64,000 nt of DNA from assembly GCA_034008185.1 (NCBI GenBank), contig CM067081.1:200492510-200556509 (forward strand), in the 5' to 3' direction. This DNA is from Gorsachius magnificus (Eukaryota > Chordata > Aves > Pelecaniformes > Ardeidae). Each line of letters starts with the position of its first letter. Within the stretch, counting starts at the first letter, position 1. A program made the translations under genes and the position numbers. Shown here piece after piece: positions 14,370 through 26,900 of the stretch. The notes below the pieces were generated by a model, which worked only from the letters and a program-made list of their open reading frames with translations, searched no databases and was not told the DNA's origin.

Positions 14370-14738
14370 AGCATTACGGTGCAAACCCCGCTCGCCCCGC
14401 ACGGAGCCAGGCAGCAGCGCTGGCGCCTCCCCCCCGCCGGATCCCCGGGGAGGCCGGGTGAGCTCCGGCGCGGGGCACCGGGCGCTTGCCTGCGGGGCGG
14501 GGGGCAGCCGCCGCCGGGCCTCGCTGCCCCGGCCTGCCCCGGCCCCGCGGCCGGTCGCGCCTCGCCCCGCAGAGCCGGGCGCCGTGCACGGAGCCGCGAC
14601 CCCGCAGGCCCCGCCCCGGCGGCGCCGGCGTAGTCGCTGACGGCGGGCCCCGCCCGGGGGACAGGCCGGCTAGCGGCGGGCCGGGGGCGCCGTTAGCTGC
14701 TGGGCTCGCCCCGCGGCGGCCGCCCGCTCCGCTGGGCC

Positions 14739-14747
14739 ATGCGGTAG
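14739..14747 (+). promoter_or_regulatory. Two-codon upstream ORF in CERK leader
   Basis: ATG CGG TAG lies in the same frame as CERK and ends 33 nt before the CERK ATG. Its context (GCC before ATG) has a G at -3 but a C at +4. If transcription starts upstream of 14739, ribosomes meet this Met-Arg-stop unit first, which could lower or regulate CERK translation. Its use is inference. Confidence 0.5.
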
Positions 14748-14780
14748 CGGGCTGCGGCGGGCTCCGGGCTCTCGGCGGCC

Positions 14781-14919
14781 ATGGAGCAGCTCCCGGGCGG
14801 CCGGCGGCCCCGGCTGGTTTCCTCGCTGGGGCTGGGGCAGCGCTCCTGGGAGGTCACCTTAGACGAGGAGCGGGGGTGGCTGGCCTGGCGCGACCCCCGT
14901 CCCCCGCGCCGCGCCGGCG
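14781..14919 (+). CDS. CERK: CERK coding exon 1 (start codon, N-terminus)
   Basis: Residues 1-46 plus the first base of codon 47. The exon is extremely GC-rich and sits inside the CpG island. It ends at a GTGAGT donor (14920-14925). The protein starts Met-Glu-Gln-Leu, with Arg/Gly/Pro-rich sequence and a beta-strand-like [14 protein letters not shown] that should open the PH domain. The frame is closed 5' by TAG at 14694 and 14745, which supports ATG 14781. Confidence 0.9.
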
Positions 14920-17900
14920 GTGAGTGAGCGGCGGGGCGGACCAGGGCGGGCGGACGGGCGGGCGGCCCTCAGCGCGCCTGCCGCGACCTGGCGGCGGAGG
15001 GGGCCGGGGCGGCTCCGGCGGGCACGGCCTGCAGCCCGCCCTGCCCCCGCCGGAGCCGGGTCTCACGGCGGCGGCTTGCGGCTGCCGGCTCCGGGCGGGC
15101 GTCCTGCGGACGGTGCGTCCGCCTGCAGTTGGGCGCCTTTCCGCGGCCTCCGGCGCCAGCCGGTGCGTCCGCAGCAGCGGCCGCCTCCGGGGGGGGGGGG
15201 GGGGGGTTTCGCCCGGGCCCGGGCCGGGCGGTTGCGGGAGCGCTGCGGCCTTGCCGGGGCACCAGAGGAGATGCAGCCGAGGAGAAAGCGGCGGCAGGAC
15301 CGGGGGCTGCAGATGCCAGCCGGTTAATCGGCGTGTGCGCTTCGAAGCAAAGCCGAAGGCTGCTGGCGATGAGGCGCAGGCACCGCCTGCGAGGGCAGCG
15401 AGTGGGCCCGGTGGGCTGCAGAGGAGATGCTGGCGAACCCCCTTGCTTCTTGGCGCTGTGAGCCGGTAGTTTGTAATGTTGTATTTAAATTAATCGTAAC
15501 AGGAGGTAATAGACTCGCAGAACTTCAAAAGCAACTTTTTTAGTTTTAGTTACGTGACCTAGTTGTGGATAAAAAACACTTTTCATACTGAGGCAGTGTT
15601 TCAGGCAACCATTGATGTTTCGTTTTTTTTTTTTTTAAAGCCCTTTGCTCTCTAAAGGGCTCCATGGAAATTGCCAAAGAAAGTTTAACTTTTTCGAGTT
15701 ACTGTTTTGGAAATATTTAATGTAAGCTAATAGTTTGTAATGGCGTAATAAAGCTGTTTACAGTTCCCCTTTTGTGCAATTAGAATAGTGCTGACTTACA
15801 GAATTGCCAATGGGAGAGGTTACTACTGAACGTACCTGACAGAATTTCAGGATAACTTCTGAAAAGGTCTGTACATACAGTATATCAAGCTTTCTTCTAC
15901 ACTTTAGGTAGGATTTTATCAGATTCTTTGACCTTAGGGTTTTTATATATTATTTATTCCCATTATTATTATAGCCCTATTAGCGTGGTATGTGAACATC
16001 TGAAGATGTGTCATGTTCTTCTTTTTGCAGCAGCTGCTGTAGAGTGGAAAACTGCTGTCATTCTCATTTTAGAGGTTGGAGGAACTGAGACAGACAGAAG
16101 CTAATAATAGAAAAGTTGACTAGAAGTTTATCTGAGAAGGGTTTGAATATAGATTTCTCCAGTCCTAGGCAAGTTCCCAGACTTAAGTAGTTAAATAGTT
16201 CTTCCCTTCTTACCATGTATCTTTCTTAAATGTTTTCCTGATTTTAAAATAATACCCTATTGGCCTAATGCTTTTTGAAACAAGATGAGGGAAAAGGGAG
16301 AAGGAGGACTCAGAAAGAATTGTAAGAATTTGATGTTGTCATTTACATAACTGAGAGTTGGTCAGGTTTTAAGTATATCTCTTCTTATTCATGATGACAT
16401 AAAACCGGAGTTTGTTATCCTTCCTCTGCTATTGTGTGAATACAGTTTGCCATAATCTATTTTTTGTCAGCAGTACTGCTGTAAAAATATTTGAAAATTT
16501 ATGAACTTCAGATGTGCAGCTAAATGAACTTAAGACTTTGAAGACAAATTCTTTAATTTTGCTGAGCTTAACATTGGCTGTATAAAAAATTGGCTGAAAA
16601 ATAAGCTATATACTTTTCAAAGAAATGTAGTAAAATTAGTCTAAGGAAAGGTATCTGGGTCTTAAATTTAAAATAGAAGGTTTCAAAGCGCTTTGGGACA
16701 GTTGCTCCCACTAGGTAAAGTAGCCCCTGCTTCGGAGAGAATTTTGTTGAGTTGTGTGAAATCCTTCTAAAAAAGCCTTTGCAAAGTTACCTGTTGACTG
16801 TGGTAGGCTAGAGCAGGGTCAATGGGAGCTCCGTCCTACTGTTGAGGGCTTCCTTTAGGCTGTGCAAGAGTGCCATAAAAGCACAGTAGCTCTCTTGGTA
16901 GCACTCTGAAGTTTGCCACTGCTTACAGTTGTAAGTTTTTTCAGTTTACTCCTGGTGGGCCAAACCAAGTGTGAGCCTGTCCTGAAGCCTGTTCCAAAGT
17001 GGATGCCAGAATGCTGGGAATGGTGGAAGGAGTGCGGGACACAGTAGACTCCTTTTGAGGCAGTTTCTGAAGTAGTACCCAGTTGGAGATTCCTTAGGAG
17101 ACAAGTCTGGTTAGCGAGTGTGGCTTCTGTCCTGTAACACAGCTATCTGCAAGATTTTGGAAAATATGATGTGGAATCAGAAGAGGGAGGGTGGGAGAAG
17201 AAAAAGAAATGCCTAAGTGTTCTGGAGGCACCGGTATAACTTAATGTAGAGAGCAATACAATAGATGATGTACCTTCTCTTCTTGACACCCTGATTAATT
17301 CATGTGTTTCCTGCACTTGTGCTTTAACGCCATCACAGTTTTATATTATTGCTGTCCTGTTGTATTTAAGCTCTTTTAAGGCCTGGGATGGCTCATCGTG
17401 TTTGCTACAATTATTTTGGAAATATGAGCAGCATACATGACAGTATATAAATAAACTTTATAATATGGAAGACAGTTGGTTAGAAGCATATAATTTCAGA
17501 GGAGTTGCTTGACCAAGATTGGTATCTTTCTACCATTTAGCCTTTGACTACGGGACTACTGTGCATTACACCTAAATACAGGCTTAATTATGCTATACTG
17601 CATAATTAGGTGCTATATTTTGTGTTTAATACATAGTTATTACAGTGAAACAGTTGTCTTTTAAACTGAAAACTCCGTGAAGGTTGCTTATTTTCTGAGT
17701 ATTCATTACTGTCTTGGATTTAGCTACATAAGTAAAAATGGTTTGGTATGTGCTTTGTCAAGGTTTTCAGGCTTTGGCAGGTAAGGAACTGGAGCTATAG
17801 TTAGGTATATTGTAGAAGTGTTGAAATAGATAACTTTTCCTGTTGTATCCAAATTCAGGAACACATAGGAAACAACAGAGGCTTCGTCCTATTGTCCAGG

Positions 17901-20900
17901 AAAATAGAGTTTTACAGAATGTGGGGAGATTCTTGTGTTTTCTTATCTTTGTACAGTGATAGTAAAAAATATATATATTTTAAAACCCATTCTGTCTAGG
18001 CAGTTCCACTGGCTACAGTGGACCATTAGGATGTGGGGAGTAATAGCTCTAGAAGGCATTGTTTGTTTGAATCATAGAATCATGGAATGTTTTGGGTCAG
18101 AAGGGACCGCTAGAGGTCACCCAGTCCAACCCCCCTGCAGTGAGCAGGGACACTGCTAACTAGATCAGGTTGCTCAGAGCCCCGTCCAACCTGGCCTTGA
18201 ATATTTCCAGGGATGGGGCCTCCACTACCTCTCTGGGCAACAAGTTCCAGTGTTTTACCACCCTCGTTGTAAAGAATTTCTTCCTTATATCCAGTCTAAA
18301 CCTACCCTGTTTTAGTTTAAAGCCATTTAATAAAATAATTACCCCTTGTCCTGTCACAGCTGGCCCTATTAAAAAGATTTTCTCCATCTTTCCTATAGGC
18401 CCCCTTTAGGTACTGAAAGGCCATAATCAGGTCTCCTCGCAGCCTTCTCTTCTCCAGGCTGAACAAGCCCAACTCTCTCAGCCTGTCCTCATAAGAGAGG
18501 TGCTCCAGCCCTCGGACCATTTTAGTAGCCCTCCTCTGGACCCGCTCCAACAGTTCCATGTCCTTCTTGTGCTGGGGGCTCCAGAGCTGGACGCAGTACT
18601 CCAGGTGAGGTCTCACCAGAGCAGAGTAGAGGGGCAGAATCCCCTCCCTTGACCTGCTGGCCACGCTGCTTTTGACGCAGCCCAGGGTACAGTTGGCCTT
18701 CTGGGCCGCCTGCGCACATTGCCGGCTCATGTCCAGCTTTTCATCCACCAGCACCCCCAAGTCCCTCTCGGCAGGGCTGCTCTCGATCCTTTCTTCCCCC
18801 AGCCTGTATTGATACTGGGGGTTACCCTGACCCAGGTGCATGACCTTGCACTTGGCCTTGTTGAACCTCATGAGGTTCACACAGGCCCACCTCTCCAGCC
18901 TGTCCAGGTCTCTCTGGATGACATCCCATCCTTCTGGTGTGTCAGCTGCACCACTGAGCTTGGTGTCATCCGCAAACTTGCTGAGGGTGCACTCGGTCTT
19001 GCTGTCTAAGTCATTGATGAAAACATTAAATAGCACCGGTCCCAGTACGGACCCCTGAGGGACACCACTCGTCACCAGTCTCCATCCGGACATCAAGCCA
19101 TTGACTACTACCCTCTGGGTGCGACCATCCAGCCAGTTCCTTATCCACCAAACAGCCCACCCATCAAATCCATATCTCTCCAATTTAGAGAGAAGGATGT
19201 TGTGGGGGATCATGTCAAAGGCTTTGCAGGAGTCCAGATAGATGACATCCATTGGTTTTCCCTTGTCCACTGATGCTGTCACACCATCATAGAAAGCCAC
19301 TAGGTTCGTCAGGCAGGACTTGCCCTTGGTGAAGCCATGCTGGCTATCTCGAATTATCTCCCTGGCCTCCATGTGCCTTAGCATAGCTTCTAGGAGGATC
19401 TGTTCCATGATCTTCCCAGGCACAGAGGTGAGGCTGACAGGTCGGTAGTTCCCAGGGTCTTCCTTTCTACCCTTTTTGAAAATGGGCACAATGTTTCCCT
19501 TCTTCCAGTCACCAGGGACTTCACCTGACTGCCATGACTTTTCAAATATCATGAAGAGTGGCTTGGCGCCTACATCGGCCAATTCCCTCAGGACTCTGGG
19601 ATGCATCTCATCAGGTCCCATGGACTTATGTGCGTTCAGGTTCCTCAGGTGGTCACGAACCTGATCTTCTCCTACAGCAGGAGGGGTTTTGTCCTCCCGG
19701 TCCCCCTCATGCCATCCATCAACTCGGGAGGGGTGAGGAGAGAGGTTGCCAGTGAAGACTGAGGCAAAAAAGTTGTTGAGTACCTCAGCCTTCTCCTCAT
19801 CTGCTGTTACCAGCTTGCTGGTCTCGCTCATCAGCGGGGGTACGCTTTCTTTAACCATCCTTTTCCGGCTGATATACCTGTAGAAACCCTTCTTGTTATT
19901 CTTTGCATCCCCAGCCAAGTTTAGCTCCAGCTGAGCCTTGGCCTTCCTGACCCCATTCCTACACAATCGGACCGCATCCCTATACTCTTCCCAGGATGCC
20001 TGTCCCTGCTTCCACTGCCTGTGCAGTTCCCTCTTCCTCCTTAGTTTGACCAGCATCTCTCGTCTCAGCCATGCTGGTCTCTTCCCTTCTTTTCCCGAAT
20101 GTGTTTGGAATGTGTTGTCTTCTGGAAGACTTATTATTCAGATATAGATGCGCACTACATTAAACAGTAAATGTTTTTCAGCATATACCTCTTTGGGTTG
20201 TTTTTTTTTTTTCCCGTAAGGTAAAGAAGTGCATCTTATTTCTTGCTTTACCACAGAAATATTCATAGTTGAGTTGAAAAGATTTAATTTAGAAATTTAA
20301 AACAAAAGAACTGGAAAACATTTAATAGTATGATTTAAATATGCAAATTGATCCAAGTTAAAATTGGTGTGATTTAGTTCAAATTCAGATACATGCTGTG
20401 AAGTAACAACGTGTGTGTCTGATCATATTAGGAACTGATCTATTGTCCGTTGGTTTACGAAGTACTTGAAGGCTTACTTTAAAAAAAAAAAAAGCCAATT
20501 TCGCTATACATGGCTGTATATGGTGAGGTCATGGCCTTCAGATGTTTCTGTGACTCTTCCACAGTTTTGAATCAAATCATTTAGTCATTACACCTTTTTA
20601 CTTCCCCCTCCCCCAGGATGTGAATTCTCTGTAATTCTGCTCTATATCCCTATCCACCGTCTCTTATTCTGGTGTTTATTAGCCACCGCTTTCTGTAGTG
20701 CGTGATGAATACAATGCGATGTACCTTCTGATAGAAAACGCTCTTGTTTTCTTGCCTTTAAGTGAAGGCAAAGCTTAAACTTCGAACAAGATAACTTACC
20801 GTTTATGTGGTCTGTAACAGGAAATTAGTTTTCAAAGTGAAGGAAAAAATACTTTACTGCACCCCAGCTTTTTAGTTGTTATTATTTTTAAGCACAAGCC

Positions 20901-23900
20901 TATACTAATAATTTAAATTAATTCTGAATGCCACTGTGTGGTGGGTTGACCCTGGCTGGAAGCCAGGTGCCCACCAAAGCTGCTCTATTACTCCCCTGCT
21001 CAGGTGGAAGAGAAAATATGAAAGGCTCGTGGGTCGAGATAAGGACAGGGAGAGATCACTGACCAGCTACCATCATGGGCAAAACAGACTTGACTTGGGG
21101 AAATCAGTTTCTTACCCATGAAATCAGTGTAGGATAATGAGAAATAAAAACTGGATCTTAGAACTCCTTCCCCCCACCTCTCCCTTCTTACCAGGCTTAA
21201 CTTTACTCCCAATTTTCTCTACCTCTTCCCCACCAGTGGCTCAGGGGGATGGGGAGTGGGGGTTGGGGTCGGTTCATCCCACGCTGTCTCTGCTGCTCCT
21301 TCCTCCTCAGGGGAGGGCTCCTCACATGCTGCCCTTGCTCCAGCCTGGGGTGCCTCCCACAGCAGACAGTCCTCCACGAACTGCTCCAGCGTGGGTCCCT
21401 CCCACGGATGCAGTCCTTCAGGAGCAGACAGCTCCAGCGTGGGTCCCCACGGGGTCACCAGCCCGGCCAGCAAACCTGCCCCAGCCTGGGCTCCTCTCCC
21501 CACGGGGCCACAGGTCCTGCCAGGAGCCAGCTCCAGCCCGGGCTTCCCACGGGGTCACAGCCTCCTTTGGTCACATCTCCCTGCCCCGGTGTGGGGTCCT
21601 CCCCGGGCTGCAGGTGGGGCCCCCCCGCGCCCTGGGCCCGGGGCTCCTTTCTCTGGCTGCAAATGTCCAGTGATATTTTTTTTTTTTTTTTTTTTTCCTT
21701 TTCTTAAATGTGTTATCCCAGAGGTGTTACCACTGCTGCTGATGGGCTTGTCCTTGGCCAGCGGCAGGTCAGTCTTGGAGCTGGCTGGCATGGGCTCTAT
21801 CGGACATGGGGGAAGCTTCTAGCAGTTTTTCACAGAAGCCACCCTGGTAGCCCCCCTGCTACCAAAACCTTGCCATGCAAACCCAATACACACTTCATCT
21901 GTGGGACTGAGCTAAATTTTGAAAATAAACCAAATGCTGTGATCAGCAATTTTTTTTTATGCTTTTGCACGTGTCTGTGTTGCTTTGCTCTAACACATTT
22001 CTGAAGGAGGAATTTGGCCGGTAGGATACGTAGCTGGCAGTGATGAATGAACAAATCTTGTCTGGGGTTCTGAGTGAGCTTGCTTATGAACTCAGAAAGC
22101 GTTCTGTGGGAGTGGCAGACGGCGATGGCGCACCAAACAGCCTTTCTTCACACAGCAGAACATACTTCACAACTGCTGGCTGCATTTTTCACAAAGAAAG
22201 CCTGCTGTTAGTATGCTTACATTAGGTTTTTTTTCTCCCTGACTGGCACAACCAGTGTGCTGGGAAGACTCACCTGTCCACTGTGTCTTTTATGTGGGTT
22301 TTTAAAATTTTTTTTTGCCATGCCGCTTCATCTGGCTGCTCTGGATGGACAACTCTTTGTCTTTAGTGTGTCATATATGCTAGTCATTGAGCAAGGTGAG
22401 ACGTGAAAACATAAATGTGTGAAGATCTTTGAGATTAAGCTTAAGAAAATGGAGTAGCTTAAGAAAATGGAGTATCTCTGAACTCAGAATTCAGTCTCTT
22501 GAATCTAGATGTTTGTATTGAAAAAGTCACCTGGAATTTTATCTAGGAACCGTTGTGTGTTACTTGGTTGAGTATATTGTACTGAGCCAAGGAAAATTGT
22601 TTGGTATGGTCTGAGCTCATAGTTCAACTTTTTCATCAGTGTTGATCTAGTAGTGCTGGTGTAAGTAACAATTTTTTTTGTTAATGTGGCAAAAAGATTT
22701 TCCATCTTTTGGGACAAACTTACAAAGATGAAGGCCTTCACAAGTGAACACTTTTATGCTAAACCAGTGAAAAAAATGGCCCATGCTTCTTGATAATTGT
22801 GTAAATGCTGCAAAAGTAGGTATGGGAAAGGACCATAATTAGTACATATGTGAACCTTGTTGACCTCTCGAAAGAGGGCAGGGTACTCCTACTTATTTTT
22901 ATGGGTTGGGTTTTGGTGATTAAATGGCAGATGAGGGCGTTGGGTTTATAGGAGCAGGATTGTGCAGCTTGTATTGAAGGTCTGTGTTTGATTTCTTTGC
23001 AATGGAAACTTCTGCCTTCTGGGAAAAAGGGGGGAGGGTGGGACTATGCAGTTGATTTGCTTTCTGATTAAACAACATACTGTAAAACACCAAGTTGAAT
23101 AGTGGTAGAGTCATATTTGGACTGATGGAAATTCTTGAGCTCTATTCAAACACAAATGCCGCTGCATTCAGATTTGTTTTTATAAGCCGTAGGGGATGTT
23201 CTGAATAACATGTTTGAATTTGAGACAGCTTTGCATCTTTCTGGCTCTCTGCAATTGCTGTATTAGGTAGTATGTGGGTTTGACTGCCTTAAGATTGGAG
23301 TATACTATCAGGGCAGTGGAGCTGCTTGATGCTCGTAGAGTGGTCAGTAGTACTGGGGGCCACAATCAGCACAGCTGGTATTTATTGAACAGAAACTTCT
23401 CGGAGTTTTACCAAACCCAAAGATTTACAGAGGGAAGGTGGGATCACTTTGTTCTTTGCTTTTGTTTTGTTCCTTCCCCCGACCCCCCCCCCCCAAATCC
23501 GTTTTTTCAGATACGTAATTCTTGTGGCTTAAGATAAAAAAAATGCACCTACGTAACTAAAATATTTATTCTTTGCTTTTTTGCCACATCTGTGGAAAGA
23601 TTTGTTCCTGGAAAAGCCATGTGCCTGTCAGAGGGAGAATACATCTGAAGAGTTAGGACGCTTAGCAGAAGTGGTTACAAGGTCTAGGGTTGTTAACATA
23701 AGCTGTGTAATATGTGCTAAAATATATACTCCAAAGAAATGCTTTCAGTGATGCAGATCTGCAACTGTGTTTTAATCTATTTGCTATCTGTACCGTTAGA
23801 CAGTTTATTATATAGAAAATGCCTAATAAAACAATTACTTCTACTGCTCCTAATGTACATGCTAATAATTATCCTGTGTGTAGAACTATTTCCCAAAATG

Positions 23901-26900
23901 TTCATTAAAGCATTGTCATTTAAATTTTGATCTAAATGTAGTTTGTCAGTTTTTTAGCATATCTGTGAGCAACAACAAAATGCGTTACCACTTAAGTGCA
24001 ATCTTTATAAATGCAACAAGCTTTCTTTCATATTCTGACATATGGATAGTGACATAGCCAACAGAAAAATGAGAACTAAAAGCAGTTATGGGAAAGAAAG
24101 GTTAAAGAACATGCTCCCTTCCCTTAATTTATTGTTCCATCTCTGTTCTGTATTTTTATTTTGGATAAATGAATAGGTGGATATTCATATTGAGATCCCA
24201 TAGCAGATCTCTTCTCTGAATGTTAGGAAGACCAATTAACTGTTACCATCCAACATTAAATCCTTGATATAGTCTTACATGTATATGTATGATACCTATA
24301 TCTGTATACATGTAAATTGTTGTTAGTGAGTTCATCTCTGCTGATGGATCTTTATAAAGACGTTCTATGACTGCTGCATTTCCCCATCATGACTTAAATA
24401 TAGCAAATGCAATTATTATAAGCAGAAATTTGTTTTGTAAGTAGTTAAAGCATTTGAATACAGTCAGATTCCTAAAAGACCTCATTGTAAAGTTTAGAGG
24501 CTACATTTCTTTGGAATCAAGCTAAAAACCTCTGGGAAGATAAAATCCCTAAAGGAATATAAATCAAGTAAAATACTAAAACACCTGTAAAGGAAACAAA
24601 ACCTGGTGTAGTCCATGATGTGTCAATAGACATAACCGTAGGTAACAAATCTGTTGACTAAAACAAATAAATAGGACAGGGAAAAAAAAATTGAATTAGT
24701 GGCAAATGAATTGTCATGACCACTGTGAAAAGCTCACGAAAAGTTTATGCTTATTTTGCATTCCTCACCACCACCATGGTACTTATGCAAAATAATGAGG
24801 AAGATTAAATGTAAGATAAACCCTGGTAAAAACAGTATTAGTATTTGTATTGATGTGTTTAATATCTCTTTATACCTCTCTATCTATCTATCTATATGTA
24901 AGAGAAACAAATATGTTATACTTGTTATTATATTAAATGTGATTAAATGTTTTGTGTGTGTATATATAGACAGAGTGCTTGCTTGTACATAAACACAAAG
25001 CATGCATTTTCAGTTCCACTTTTTTTTTCCCCCAAGATAAGGAAAAAGCAGCAAAATTTTGAAATCAGTAATGAAAATGAGACAAAATCCTCAGTTTGAT
25101 AGGAGTTAAGATGACAGAAGGTGTTGAGGGACTAAGGAGGAAAAAAGTGAGGGTGGAAGGAATTCTTTCACTGTAAGAGCAAGAAGCCTTTAATTATGAA
25201 AAACAAAGTTCTGAAGTTGATACAAGGGAAATCTATTTAACAGTGCATAAACATAACATATAGAATTTGCTTCTTAAGACATCCTGAAGTTTAAAAGCTT
25301 AGTGGGATTTAATGTCTTAAGTATTCATATGAATGGCCTTCTTTCATAAGCCAGCTACTTACTTGAGTATAACAAATAGCCTCTATAGTCTTTCTGCACT
25401 AGATTTAGTTGTACATTTTTTGAAATAGCTTCTGCTGTTCACTGTCAAATATCTGGACTAGGCATCATTGAAGGGGCAATTTCATTAGCCTGAAATCAGT
25501 GTTGCTGGATTTTGGCTTCATGCAAAAATGTTTTTATACTTAGAATACCTAATTTTCTGAGAAATTGTACATATTTAAAATATTATTTGGGGTAGTTCAT
25601 AGATGGTTATGGATTATGTGCTTTGACTAAAGGCAAAAGGAAATTGAATATATTCAGCAAATTTCTACTTAGGCTTTTAGTTGTGCTTGTTGAGCAGCTA
25701 CTCTAACTGTATGTCTATATCATATTATGTGTAGAATAATAATTCTGGTGCTGTTTGAAGATGTTAATGTGTAGGATCTTATGTTCATACAGAAAACGGT
25801 TTTGTACCAACCTCTGAGATCATTGCTGTAGAAGAAACTGAACCTAACAAGAAACAGCGTAATATTGGCAAATGGCAAAAAATGTCAAAGCCACATGCTT
25901 TCACAGGTAAGGCAAATACAGTCTCAGGATGCTTGTGCTAATTACTTTGTTGGAGGTACTTTAGGGCAGACCCAAAAGGAGTCTTTTTTTTTTTTTTTTT
26001 TTAACAGAAATTATGTGTTTAAAAAAAACCAAACCAAACCAAAACCAAAACAAACCCAAAAAAACCCCAAAAAACAAAACAAACACCACCACCGCCCAAA
26101 AAACCCAAAACCCCCTAGCCAAAAAACCCATGCAACCAACCAACCAAATAAAAGCCCCACCAAAAATCTGCCAGTTTTAAAGGTCCTTATTTTGGAAAAT
26201 AAACCCCTTCCTTTAAGAACACATGCTGTGTTTGGTTACTTAATGAAGTCCTAACTAATGTCTTACATTTCTCCTGCTGAATGACTAGAAAAGCAAGAGG
26301 CTGGAAAAATGAGTCTTAAATCTTTGGGGTTTTTAAAACTATCCCTAACTGTCAGAATGTGTGCCTGTAAATGTTCTTTGTATTATTGACTGCATTCTTA
26401 AAGTGCCAGAAATAAATTTCTCTTTGTTTTGGGGAAAGAGTGGTGAATTCTGTGCTGCAAAGCTGGAGCAAATGTGATTGCTCCCATGCCAAAATTTTAT
26501 GCTGTGGAGCACTTTGCTTACATTTAGTCCTTCAGTAAGAACAATTGATGGTATTGTAGATGGAAAGGTAAGGGTGCTTCTTGTCTCGCCAGCCTCAAGA
26601 TCTTGAAATCTTTTTTTCTCAAATTTCAGCTATATGAAATTCAATTTACCCTGTTGGTTACATGGGAACTGATGTGAGGGTTTGGCATATCCTCTTAAGC
26701 TTATGACATTTTATATTATGTGGACTTTAATGCAGATAAAATAATGTATAAGCTCAGTGAAGTTTTATATCAATATGTCTATAATCAGTTTATAGAAAAT
26801 GGATTGTATTTGATTTAAAAACAAGTTTTTGTTTGGTTATCTGCTGTAGGGAAATGGCCTAGAGCAAGTGTTTTAATTTATGTTTTCATTTTGACTTTTT

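Larger units (their letters stand above)
14370..15470. promoter_or_regulatory. CpG island and presumed CERK promoter
   Basis: This is the only long stretch of dense CpG in the window, against an AT-rich background. It contains GC boxes such as GGGGCGGGG at 14494-14502 and CCCCGCCCC at 14609-14617, and no TATA box at a sensible distance from ATG 14781. It spans the 5' UTR, exon 1 and the first 550 nt of intron 1, as expected for a housekeeping-type, TATA-less promoter with dispersed starts. The exact transcription start cannot be read from sequence alone. The long open frames here on both strands are a by-product of GC-rich sequence. Confidence 0.85.
14920..25792 (+). other. CERK intron 1
   Basis: A 10.9-kb intron. 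It contains the rest of the CpG island (to about 15470), a CR1 at 18070-20099, an LTR at 20937-21890, an 18-bp tandem duplication (22438-22473) and a TATC microsatellite (about 24879-24895). The stretches 15470-18070 and 21900-25790 otherwise show nothing recognisable. Confidence 0.9.

Noticed and set aside
1..14370. Searched for the 5' end of TBC1D22A, the head-to-head neighbour of CERK in mammals
   Set aside because: No second CpG island and no recognisable TBC1D22A exon on the minus strand; it probably lies beyond the window.
14379..15469. Long overlapping frames on both strands around CERK exon 1
   Set aside because: Very GC-rich CpG-island sequence has few stop codons by composition; only the frame from 14781 to 14919 joins a conserved exon.
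21137..21822. Several long frames on both strands (up to 188 codons)
   Set aside because: They lie inside the GC-rich LTR at 20937-21890 and have skewed Pro/Gly/Ser composition with no domain.
25865..26254. 129-codon frame rich in Lys, Pro and Asn
   Set aside because: It runs from CERK exon 2 in a wrong frame through poly-T and A/C-rich low-complexity DNA.
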